Assembly (NCBI GenBank): GCA_013820865.1
Contig: JACDHU010000057.1
Coordinates: forward strand, 1-8,660
Source of the DNA: Chloroflexota bacterium
GTDB lineage: Bacteria; Chloroflexota; Limnocylindria; QHBO01
DNA length: 8,660 bases
Direction: 5' to 3'
Part shown: positions 1-6,186 of the stretch, piece by piece
How the letters are laid out: each line of letters starts with the position of its first letter
Numbering within the stretch: the first letter of the stretch is position 1
The notes under the pieces: generated by a model
Databases searched by the model: none
The model's input: only the letters and a program-made list of their open reading frames with translations
What the model was told of the DNA's origin: nothing
Position numbers and translations under genes: made by a program

Positions 1-360
1 CCGCTGCTCCCGATCGTGCTCGATGCGTCGCCGGTCCTGCCCGAAGGTCGCCCGGCAGGCCTGGTGGTGGCGGCCGCGGGCGGGGGCAACACGCCACCGG
101 CGTACCTGCAGCTCGCGAGCGATCTCATCGATGCCGGCGTGCCGGTCGTGCTCACGACGCGCTGTCCGTCCGGCCGGGTGCTGCCCGGCTACGCGTTTCC
201 TGGCGGTTCCACGACGTGGTGGGAGGCGGGTGCGATCTTCTCCGGCTTCCTCGACCCGCTCAAAGCGCGCGTCCTGCTGGCGCTCGGAGTGGGGACGGGC
301 GCATCGGTCGAGGAGCTCGTGGTTCTGTGCCAAGCCTACGGTGGCGGCTCCTCGCGCTGA
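1..360 (+). CDS. L-asparaginase, C-terminal part (5' end outside window)
   Basis: The reading frame is open from base 1 and stops with TGA at 358-360, giving 119 residues of a longer protein. The visible part matches the smaller C-terminal domain of bacterial L-asparaginases (L-asparagine to L-aspartate plus ammonia). It shows the strand-plus-glycine stretch GLVVAAAGGGNTPP, then GVPVVLTTRCPSGRV (family pattern GipVv.tSrc.sG.v), then the GAIFSG...KARVLLALG helix segment near the C-terminus. The catalytic threonine motifs (TGGTI and TDT types) lie in the N-terminal domain and are not in the window, so activity and the type I/II split cannot be judged. The frame also has a GTG at 16, but this lies inside the domain and is not a start. 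Downstream there is no gene on this strand for almost 4 kb; transcription meets the convergent typA-pyk operon across the repeat array. Confidence 0.88.
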   Translation, partial: PLLPIVLDASPVLPEGRPAGLVVAAAGGGNTPPAYLQLASDLIDAGVPVVLTTRCPSGRVLPGYAFPGGSTTWWEAGAIFSGFLDPLKARVLLALGVGTGASVEELVVLCQAYGGGSSR

Positions 361-380
361 GGCTTGGCCCGGCTCGGCGC

Positions 381-440
381 CGACATATCGCCGACTTCTG
401 GCCTGGAAGCGTGTTGAGGTCGCGAAACAGCGATACACCG
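381..440. repeat. Hairpin unit 1 of the array
   Basis: The arms are 381-403 and 418-440, with loop 404-417. They are complementary at 13 of 23 positions, and most mismatches are transitions that would give G·U pairs on one or other RNA strand. It is the most diverged of the three pairs and begins 21 bp after the asparaginase stop codon. Confidence 0.65.
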
Positions 441-494
441 GCGGTCTGGGAGCGTGGCCCGCGCCCAGGCCCGTGGCTCTTGTCACTCACGAGC

Positions 495-554
495 TGATAG
501 ATCGTTGATTCGTGACCTGGGCAGCGATTCGGGCCGCGAATCAGCGATGTATCG
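495..554. repeat. Hairpin unit 2 of the array
   Basis: The arms are 495-517 and 532-554, with loop 518-531. They are complementary at 18 of 23 positions, the best pair in the array. A competing short hairpin lies across the right half: GATTCG (526-531) and CGAATC (537-542) around a 5-base loop, so the unit could switch between a long and a short fold. Confidence 0.72.
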
Positions 555-608
555 GTCAGCAGGTGACGAGAAGGAGCGGACCGCGCACCGTTTGAGCGTG
601 TGATCCGT

Positions 609-668
609 CGATCAATCGGCGATTCGTGGCCGAGCGCACGTCCTGCTTCGCGAATGAGCGATATATCG
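609..668. repeat. Hairpin unit 3 of the array
   Basis: The arms are 609-631 and 646-668, with loop 632-645. They are complementary at 14 of 23 positions, including an ATTCG/CGAAT block and a CGAT/ATCG end. The B arm contains the perfect 10-bp palindrome CGATATATCG (659-668). Confidence 0.68.
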
Positions 669-740
669 GCGCCGCGAGGGTCGGAGGCCGCCAGCGGGGG
701 TCAGCGCGGGCGTTCCCGAGCGGAAAGCGAGAGGCCGCGC

Positions 741-763
741 TGATTACTCGGCGATTCTTGGCT
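741..763 (+). repeat. Orphan fourth arm next to the pyk stop
   Basis: This copy matches the third forward arm at 18 of 23 positions, including an unbroken TCGGCGATTC block. It starts 132 bp after the third arm instead of 114. The expected inverted partner (about 778-800) is missing; that place is the 3' end of pyk. A weak GGAATC (776-781) is the only trace. Confidence 0.65.
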
Positions 764-779
764 CTTGGCGCATGCGGAA

Positions 780-2183
780 TCAATCCGGGATGCGGTGCAT
801 CTCGAGCAGGTTGGGGCCGGTGCCGGGAGTGGCGGTCGAGGCCACGAGCACGACCGCCGACCCGGGCGAGAGCGCCGGATCCTCGCCCACGAGCCAGGCC
901 ATGAGGCCCAGCCGCTCCGTGGTGTCCGAGGGCCGGACGCACCGGCGCGGTTCAACTCCGTGGACGAGCGCCAGGCGGCGGATCACGGCCGTATCGGGCG
1001 AGAAGGCCAGGATTGGAACGCTGGGTCGTAGGGCGGCGAGGACGCGCGCCGTCTGGCCGGTGCGCGTGTAGCAGGCGATTGCCGCAACGTCAGGATTCGA
1101 TGAGGCGACGACGGCAGCCGCGTAGGCCAGTGCCCCGGCGTCGGAATCGGTCTGTGGCGGGGCACCGGGCGGCAGGTGGTCGCCGCCATCGGCCTCGCAC
1201 AGGCGGCAGATACGGACAGCGGCTTCCGCCGCCAGGATGGGATACCGACCAATCGCCGTCTCCCCGGACAGCATGATCGCGTCGGCACCGTCGAAGATGG
1301 CGTTCGCCACGTCGCTCGCCTCGGCGCGGGTGGGGCGTGGCGAGTTGATCATCGATTCGAGCATCTGGGTGGCGACGATGGTGGGCACCCCGCGGTCGAG
1401 CGCGCGACGGACCAGCTGCTTCTGGAGGATCGGCACCTCCTCGTACGGCAGCTCCACGCCGAGATCCCCGCGCGCGATCATCACTGCGTCGGCCGCGTCG
1501 CAGATGGCGTCAAAGTCATCGATCGCCGGGCGCGTCTCGATCTTGGCCACGATGTTCGGCCCGTCCTCGCCGATCAGCGACCGAAGCTCGACGACGTCCG
1601 ACGCGTTGCGGACGAACGATTGGGCCAGGTAATCGAGGCCAAGCTCCACGGCGCGAGGAATGTCGAGCCGGTCACGTTCGGTCAGTGCCGGTCCCGAGAG
1701 GCGCTCCGAAGGGACGTTGACCCCGGCCCGGGAGCGGACCTCGCCTCCGCGTACCACCTCGGTCCGAATCTCGTCCGAGGAGTCGATCACGCGCAGCTCC
1801 GCGGCGCCGTCCGACAGGAGGATGCGATCGCCCGGCTCGAGGTCGCCCGCGAGTCCAGGGTGGCCGACATCGGCGCCCGCGGCGTTCCCCACTCGCCCGG
1901 TAGCGGGGCGCAAGGTGAACGAGTGGCCGGCCTGGAGCTCTACGCTTCCACCGATGAGGTCTCCCATTCGGATCTTCGGTCCTGCCAGGTCCGCCAGCAC
2001 GGCCACCGTCCGACCGCCGGCGTCCGCGGCGGCCCGCACACGCTCACCGCTCACCGCGTGGCTCTCTGGTGTGCCGTGCGAGAAATTGATGCGTGCCAGG
2101 TCCATGCCGGCCGCCACGAGCTCGTCCACCCGGTCGATCGTTGCCGGACCGATGGTGCACACGAGCTTCGTGCGGCGGTTCAC
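780..2183 (-). CDS. pyk: Pyruvate kinase
   Basis: Last step of glycolysis in the cytoplasm: phosphoenolpyruvate plus ADP to pyruvate plus ATP. At 467 residues it has the usual bacterial length and no extra C-terminal PEP-utiliser domain. Motifs in order: RRTKLVCTIGPAT (3-15), RINFSHG (31-37, nucleotide/phosphate-binding Arg and Asn), AGPKIR (67-72), IVAKIE (211-216, phosphoryl-transfer Lys214 and metal-binding Glu216), IARGDLG (236-242, metal-binding Asp240) and ATQMLESM (271-278). The B domain lies between about 73 and 170, and the C-terminal allosteric domain ends in GPNLLEMHRI. Where K+-dependent enzymes have Glu (TKGPEIR), this protein has Lys70 with Leu66, Ala67 and Met73 around it, the pattern of K+-independent enzymes. 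The GTG start at 2183 overlaps the typA stop in a GTGA (2180-2183), so translation is probably coupled to typA; the only weak ribosome site is a GGGGT further upstream. Confidence 0.96.
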   Translation of the reverse strand: MNRRTKLVCTIGPATIDRVDELVAAGMDLARINFSHGTPESHAVSGERVRAAADAGGRTVAVLADLAGPKIRMGDLIGGSVELQAGHSFTLRPATGRVGNAAGADVGHPGLAGDLEPGDRILLSDGAAELRVIDSSDEIRTEVVRGGEVRSRAGVNVPSERLSGPALTERDRLDIPRAVELGLDYLAQSFVRNASDVVELRSLIGEDGPNIVAKIETRPAIDDFDAICDAADAVMIARGDLGVELPYEEVPILQKQLVRRALDRGVPTIVATQMLESMINSPRPTRAEASDVANAIFDGADAIMLSGETAIGRYPILAAEAAVRICRLCEADGGDHLPPGAPPQTDSDAGALAYAAAVVASSNPDVAAIACYTRTGQTARVLAALRPSVPILAFSPDTAVIRRLALVHGVEPRRCVRPSDTTERLGLMAWLVGEDPALSPGSAVVLVASTATPGTGPNLLEMHRIPD

Positions 2184-4066
2184 GCGGTCGTGACCCCGGC
2201 CTTGTATGCGGTGCCCGAGGCGCGTCGTCGCTCATGCTGGGTCAGGAGCCGTTTGCGCAGGCGGATGGCGGTCGGCGTGACCTCGACCAGCTCATCGGCG
2301 GCAATGAACTCGATGGCCGATTCGAGGGTGATCACCCGGGGAGGCGTGTGAATGCGATAGTCGCCATCGGTGGCCTGGGTCCGCATCTTCGACAGTGCCT
2401 TCGACTTGTTCGGGTTGACGTCCATGTCGCCGGGGCGGCTGTTCTCCCCGATGACCATCCCCTCGTAGACCTCGGTGGATGGACCGATGAACAGCTCCGA
2501 CCGCTCGACCAGGGCGGAGAGCGCGTAGGCACGGGACTCGCCCGCACGGTCGGCCACCAGCACGCCGCTGGTCCGATGCGTCACCTCGCCCGCCCAGGGA
2601 CCGTAGCCTTCGCCGATCTGGTGCATGAGCGCCGTTCCGCGCGTATCAGACAGGAGCTGGCCGCGGTAGCCGATCAGTCCGCGGGTGGGGATGATGAACT
2701 CCATCCTCACGCGTCCGTCGGTATCGGTGCTCATCTGCTCAAGGCGGCCCTTGCGTCCGGCCAGCGCCTGCTGCACGACGCCGATGTAGTCGGGCGGGAT
2801 GTCGATCGTGGCACGCTCGTACGGCTCCTGCGTCTCGCCGTCCTCGGTGCGCAGGATGACCTCGGGTCGCGAGACGGTGAGCTCGAAGCCCTCGCGTCGC
2901 ATCTGTTCGATGAGGACGGCCAGCTGGAGCTCGCCGCGGCCGCGAACCTCGAATGTCTCACCCGACTCGGTCGGATGCACTTCGATCGCGACGTTGCCGA
3001 GCACCTCTCGCTCGAGCCGTGCCCTGATCTGGCGCGAGGTCAGAAATGTGCCGTCCTTGCCGGCCATGGGCGAGGAGTTCACGCCGAACGTCATGCGCAG
3101 CGTGGGCGCGTCGACGTCGAGGCGGGGGAGCGGCCGCGGGTCGGCGGGATCGGTCAGGGTGTCGCCGATCGTGACCTCCGGCATGCCGGCCACCGACACG
3201 ATGTCGCCGGGTCCGGCCTCGGTGATATCGACTCGGTCGATGCCGTGTGCCGTCTGGAGCGCCGTCACGCTTCCGGTCAGCGTGATCTTGCGGCCGGGCT
3301 CCACGGCGCCGTCGGGATCCTCGGGCTCCTCGCGCACGATCGTCACGCGTTGGCCGACACGGATGGTGCCGTTGCGAATGCGACCCACGGCCATGCGTCC
3401 GACGTAATCGTTGGCCGACAGGTTGGTCACGAGCAGCTGAAGCGGATGGCCATCCTCGTAGGTCGGCGGCGGGGTGACGCTCACCAGCAGGTCGAGGAGC
3501 GGTCGCAGCTCGGTACCCGGTTGGGCCAGGTCGCTGGTTGCCGTGCCGGCCTTGGCGTTGGTGTAGATGACGGGAAACTCGATCTGGAATTCATCGGCCC
3601 CGAGGTCCATGAACAGCTCGTACACCTCGTCGAGCACCTGTGCCGGCCGCGCGTCGGATCGGTCGATCTTGTTGATGGCCACGATGACCGGGAGGTGGCG
3701 CTGCATCGCTTTGGCAAGCACGTAGCGCGTCTGCGGCAACGGGCCCTCGGACGCGTCGACCAGCAGCAGGACGGCGTCGACCATGAGCAGCGATCGTTCC
3801 ACCTCGCCGCCGAAATCGGCGTGACCGGGGGTGTCGACGATGTTGAGGCGCACGCCGTCGTAGTCGACCGTCGTCTGCTTGGCGAGGATGGTGATGCCCT
3901 TCTCGCGCTCGAGGTCGCCGGAGTCCAGCACGCGATCCACCACCGTCTCATTGGCGCGGAACGTACCGGTCTGACGCAGCATGCCGTCGACCAGGGTCGT
4001 CTTGCCGTGGTCAACGTGCGCGATGATCGCCACGTTGCGAAGGTCGTTCCGGATGGAGGTGGTCAC
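2180..4066 (-). CDS. typA: Ribosome-associated translational GTPase TypA/BipA
   Basis: TypA/BipA is an EF-G-like GTPase that binds the 70S ribosome and supports 50S assembly and stress or cold growth. Numbered from the GTG at 4066 (628 residues; the family is about 605-615): G1 AHVDHGKTT (16-24), switch GITI (57-60), G3 DTPGH (78-82), G4 NKID (132-135), G5 region TNAKAG (169-174), then domain II, and the TypA-specific C-terminal parts EFIIPTRGLIGYRG, LFIGPSTEVYEGMVIGENSR and ELVEVTPTAIRLRKRLL. The frame extends to an ATG at 4135 (651 residues). I prefer the GTG because the extra 23 residues are not expected in this family, the sequence before the ATG is CCTCCT (anti-Shine-Dalgarno sense), and the longer form would leave only 36 bp to the divergent gene. 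It heads an operon with pyk through a GTGA overlap. Confidence 0.95.
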   Translation of the reverse strand: MTTSIRNDLRNVAIIAHVDHGKTTLVDGMLRQTGTFRANETVVDRVLDSGDLEREKGITILAKQTTVDYDGVRLNIVDTPGHADFGGEVERSLLMVDAVLLLVDASEGPLPQTRYVLAKAMQRHLPVIVAINKIDRSDARPAQVLDEVYELFMDLGADEFQIEFPVIYTNAKAGTATSDLAQPGTELRPLLDLLVSVTPPPTYEDGHPLQLLVTNLSANDYVGRMAVGRIRNGTIRVGQRVTIVREEPEDPDGAVEPGRKITLTGSVTALQTAHGIDRVDITEAGPGDIVSVAGMPEVTIGDTLTDPADPRPLPRLDVDAPTLRMTFGVNSSPMAGKDGTFLTSRQIRARLEREVLGNVAIEVHPTESGETFEVRGRGELQLAVLIEQMRREGFELTVSRPEVILRTEDGETQEPYERATIDIPPDYIGVVQQALAGRKGRLEQMSTDTDGRVRMEFIIPTRGLIGYRGQLLSDTRGTALMHQIGEGYGPWAGEVTHRTSGVLVADRAGESRAYALSALVERSELFIGPSTEVYEGMVIGENSRPGDMDVNPNKSKALSKMRTQATDGDYRIHTPPRVITLESAIEFIAADELVEVTPTAIRLRKRLLTQHERRRASGTAYKAGVTTA

Positions 4067-4171
4067 GGGCTCATCGTCGCAGATGAGGCCCGAACGCGCA
4101 GCGAGGTGCCAGAAGTACCAACCCTCATCGGCCATAGGAGGCAGGTCATCTCACCCGTACGGTGATGGCGC
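4067..4171. promoter_or_regulatory. Divergent intergenic control region
   Basis: This short stretch lies between the preferred typA start (4066, minus) and the ATG of the secreted protein (4172, plus), so it should hold promoters for both. On the minus strand TATGGC (4138-4133) is a possible -10 element, which would give a leader of roughly 60 nt before the GTG; I see no convincing -35. On the plus strand an AGGAGG (4136-4141) has no start codon at a usable distance and is probably chance. GGTGAT (4161-4166) sits 5 bases before the ATG at 4172 and fits the ribosome-binding consensus. Confidence 0.4.
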
Positions 4172-6130
4172 ATGGACGGCCGCCCAGCCGGCGTGCCCTT
4201 CCATTCCCTCACCGGAGCTCACATCTTGTCTCGCCTGCTTCGCACTGCCCTGGCCGCATTGAGCCTGGTAGTCGTCCTCGGTTTTCCCGCCCCCACTTTT
4301 GCTTCCGCGCCGATCAAGGTCGCCATCATCGTTGGCCCCGTCGGCAGCCTGACCCCCACCTACCTCGCCCTTGCCGATGCCGCCGCCTGGACGGCCGAGC
4401 AGCAGGGCGCGGTCGTGGCGCGTGCCTATTCGCCGAACGCCACGCCGGGGAACGTCCTTGCCGCCGTCGCGGACGCCAACATCGTCATCTACTTCGGGCA
4501 CGGCTACGGCTATCCAAGCCCGTACGGCGGGCTCAACACGGCGCGCCAGAACGGCTGGGGACTTCAGGGTTTCGGCGCGCGCGGGACGCACGGCGACAGT
4601 CTCGACGGTGAGCTCGAATACTTTGGCGAGGACTGGATCGTGGCCAACGCCCGACCGGCGCCCGGCTTCGTGATGATCTACTCGAACACCTGTTACGCAC
4701 CCGGCGCGTCCGAAGGTGGCTTCGCACCAGCCACGCCTGCCGTGGCGGCCGAGCGCGTGGCGTACTACTCGCGCAAGGTCTTCGCGATGGGCGGGTCGGC
4801 CTACTACGCAACCGACTTCGACCGCGGGGCGGCTGATCTCGTCGGGCGCCTGCTCGTCAACCGTCATCAGAGCTATGGCGCGAGCTTTGCGGCTGCCCAG
4901 CAATTTGTCCCGTCGGCGCTCACGATCCAGCCCCATTACTTCAGCGTGGGACAGCAGATCTGGCTGCATCGCACCCGATACACCGAGGGACCGGCCAACT
5001 ATTGGTACGCATTCGCGGGGAATCCGGATGCGACGCCGATCCGCTCGTGGGATCCGGTTGCGCCGACCGCCACGCTGCGCTCGCCGGCCGCCGATGGGAC
5101 TGATGTAAAACCGTCGAGCCCGGTGACGCTTGTTCTGAGTGAGGCGGTTTCCGGCATCAACGAGACGACCGTCACGCTCACCGATGGCGACGGCCGCGCA
5201 GTCCCTGCGACGATGAAGCACGACGTGTCGACGGGAAAGGTGACACTTCGGCCAGACGAGCCGCTGGCGATGAGCACCAGGTACACGGTCTCTGTCCTGG
5301 CAGGGGCCGCGGACCTCGCCGGGAACCTGCTGGCGCCCGTCTCCTGGAGCTTCACCACCCGCCTTGATGCCGACCCGCTGGCCGAGACGGTGCCCATCGT
5401 CCTCGAGCCGGGCGATCACCGACTGATCCACTTTGGACCGGACGGCTCGGTCGACGACGAGCAGATCCTCGCGCTCGACGATCAACGCCGGGCGGTCGCC
5501 ACTTCGCGTGCTCGGCTCCCTGGCAAGTCCGGTTCGTGGTTCGAACTCGGGACGGGAGATCTCGCGGGCTGGTGGACCGCCGAGTCGTCGCGCGCGCACT
5601 CCATGGGGGTCAGCGAAGAGGTGAGTATGCCCGCGTCCCCGGTCACCCTGGCACCGAACGAGTACGTGATCGCGGACCTGGTCGGCGGCATTCCCGCCGT
5701 CGCTGGCGAGGTGGCCGTGCGCGCGGAGCGGGAGATCTCGGTTGACCGTCGCGTCGTGATCGACGGAAGGACACATCTGCGCATCGTTGACGGCATGCCT
5801 GGCCACTCCGGACGCTGGGTCGAGATGGTTCCCGCCGCAGCACCGGACGAGGCGAGCGCGATCCGTCTCCTATCGCACGAGGCGCGTACGGTCCCCGTCC
5901 GACTCGCGCTCCGAGATGGCGCGCTCATGTTTCTATTCGACAGCACCGGACGCGTGCTCGACCGCCGGGAAATCGATGACCAGGGTCGGGATCCGCTGGT
6001 GAGCGACACGACCGTGAACGTGGGTGGATCTCGATTCTTCGTGGTCACCGGCGGCAATCTCGATGGGTGGGCGGTGGCCGACGGGCATTACGTGACCGCG
6101 TCGGAACTCCAGGACCCCGACCCGAGCTGA
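4172..6130 (+). CDS. Secreted protein with caspase-like His/Cys pattern, Big_5 domain and duplicated C-terminal module
   Basis: I do not recognise a named protein. From the ATG (652 residues) a signal peptide is clear: RLLR (21-24), a hydrophobic run to about 39, and a cut near A44 or A46 (ASA followed by Pro makes A44 likelier). A better-looking peptide starts at TTG 4226, with GGAG (4214-4217) 8 bases upstream, so the true start is open. Residues 47-290 alternate strands and helices: strand NIVIYFGHG ends in His110 and strand FVMIYSNTC ends in Cys174, the order and setting of the catalytic dyad in clan CD (caspase/gingipain-like) peptidases. Residues about 296-397 form a Big_5 Ig-like domain (SPVTLVLSEAVSGIN ... 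LAGNLLAPVSWSFTTR). Residues 407-472 and 574-638 look like two copies of one module (D-x-x-GW endings). No sortase motif or C-terminal membrane anchor is visible. Protease activity is inference. Confidence 0.85.
   Translation: MDGRPAGVPFHSLTGAHILSRLLRTALAALSLVVVLGFPAPTFASAPIKVAIIVGPVGSLTPTYLALADAAAWTAEQQGAVVARAYSPNATPGNVLAAVADANIVIYFGHGYGYPSPYGGLNTARQNGWGLQGFGARGTHGDSLDGELEYFGEDWIVANARPAPGFVMIYSNTCYAPGASEGGFAPATPAVAAERVAYYSRKVFAMGGSAYYATDFDRGAADLVGRLLVNRHQSYGASFAAAQQFVPSALTIQPHYFSVGQQIWLHRTRYTEGPANYWYAFAGNPDATPIRSWDPVAPTATLRSPAADGTDVKPSSPVTLVLSEAVSGINETTVTLTDGDGRAVPATMKHDVSTGKVTLRPDEPLAMSTRYTVSVLAGAADLAGNLLAPVSWSFTTRLDADPLAETVPIVLEPGDHRLIHFGPDGSVDDEQILALDDQRRAVATSRARLPGKSGSWFELGTGDLAGWWTAESSRAHSMGVSEEVSMPASPVTLAPNEYVIADLVGGIPAVAGEVAVRAEREISVDRRVVIDGRTHLRIVDGMPGHSGRWVEMVPAAAPDEASAIRLLSHEARTVPVRLALRDGALMFLFDSTGRVLDRREIDDQGRDPLVSDTTVNVGGSRFFVVTGGNLDGWAVADGHYVTASELQDPDPS
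4212..4228 (+). promoter_or_regulatory. Alternative ribosome-binding site and TTG start for the secreted protein
   Basis: GGAG (4214-4217) is 8 bases before TTG (4226-4228) in the frame of the secreted protein. Starting here gives a compact signal peptide beginning MSRLLRTALAAL, with basic residues directly before the hydrophobic core, and a 634-residue protein. The competing ATG at 4172 has its own fair ribosome site (GGTGAT, 5 bases away) but adds 18 residues that do not look like part of a signal peptide. Confidence 0.4.
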
Positions 6131-6186
6131 CGGCGCGTGCGGCGCGCTCGATCCGACCGCGGTCCGTGGCGTGCACACTGCGGGGC
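6131..6186 (+). other. Short gap with two palindromic sequences
   Basis: This is 56 bp between the secreted-protein stop and the GTPase start. It holds GCGCG/CGCGC (6133-6137 and 6143-6147, 5-base loop) and the perfect 10-bp palindrome GACCGCGGTC (6155-6164). There is no T-run after the hairpin, so it is not a classical terminator. The palindrome is about 22 bp before the start codon and could be an operator; it could also be chance in GC-rich DNA. Confidence 0.35.

Larger units (their letters stand above)
381..763. repeat. Regular array of 60-bp inverted-repeat (hairpin) units, 114-bp period
   Basis: A 23-bp motif, core ATCGNNGATTCGTGG, occurs seven times. Forward arms (A) are at 381-403, 495-517, 609-631 and 741-763. 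Inverted arms (B) are at 418-440, 532-554 and 646-668. Each A/B pair forms a 60-bp unit with a 14-bp loop, and both A and B recur at exactly 114 bp. By eye, copies match A3 at 15-18 of 23 positions. The two 54-bp spacers (441-494, 555-608) match at only about 16 of 54 positions, near chance. After unit 3 the gap grows to 72 bp and the fourth A arm has no clear B partner. All A arms have T and all B arms (in the same orientation) have C at motif position 19, so two arm subtypes exist. It resembles REP/BIME-type palindromic elements; an RNA-level role, a protein-binding role, or decayed coding repeats remain possible. Confidence 0.82.
361..779. other. Non-coding gap between convergent genes
   Basis: This 419-bp stretch separates the asparaginase stop (360) from the pyruvate kinase stop (780 on the minus strand). 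No frame in it looks like a real protein: the short open frames are broken at different points, lack family motifs, and follow the repeat arms. Most of it is taken up by the inverted-repeat array at 381-763, listed separately. I see no classical terminator (GC stem followed by a T-run) for either gene. Its position between two converging genes suggests that the structured repeats may end or separate the two transcripts. Confidence 0.75.

Noticed and set aside
381..763. CRISPR array
   Set aside because: Constant spacing and unrelated spacers recall one, but repeats alternate in orientation, are only about 65-80% alike, differ in spacer length (14, 54, 72), and no cas genes are near.
556..942. 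128-residue minus-strand frame running from pyk into the repeat array
   Set aside because: It overlaps the end of pyk in another frame, and its apparent repeats (such as NRRLI) are only the translated arms of the DNA array.
1176..2351. 391-residue open frame on the plus strand opposite pyk
   Set aside because: Codon-registered antisense shadow of pyk; pyk has a full motif set.
4067..4135. N-terminal extension of TypA from the ATG at 4135
   Set aside because: TypA proteins normally begin just before the AHVDHGKTT motif; no ribosome site precedes this ATG, and it would leave almost no room for divergent promoters. It cannot be fully excluded.
4136..4141. Perfect AGGAGG on the plus strand
   Set aside because: No start codon occurs within the usual 4-12 bases downstream; the first ATG (4164) is 22 bases away and in another frame.
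2093..4165. 690-residue open frame on the plus strand opposite typA
   Set aside because: It is in codon register with typA, so it stays open simply because typA lacks TTA, CTA and TCA codons. It shows no family motifs and is His/Arg/Gly-rich like typical GC shadows.
4151..5806. 551-residue open frame on the minus strand opposite the secreted protein gene
   Set aside because: It is codon-registered with the real gene, has no recognisable domain, and overlaps a frame with a clear signal peptide and Big_5 domain.
6067..6186. Upstream extension of the first GTPase to the ATG at 6067
   Set aside because: It would overlap the secreted-protein gene by 64 bp and adds 40 residues of Arg/Gly/Pro-rich sequence without family support.
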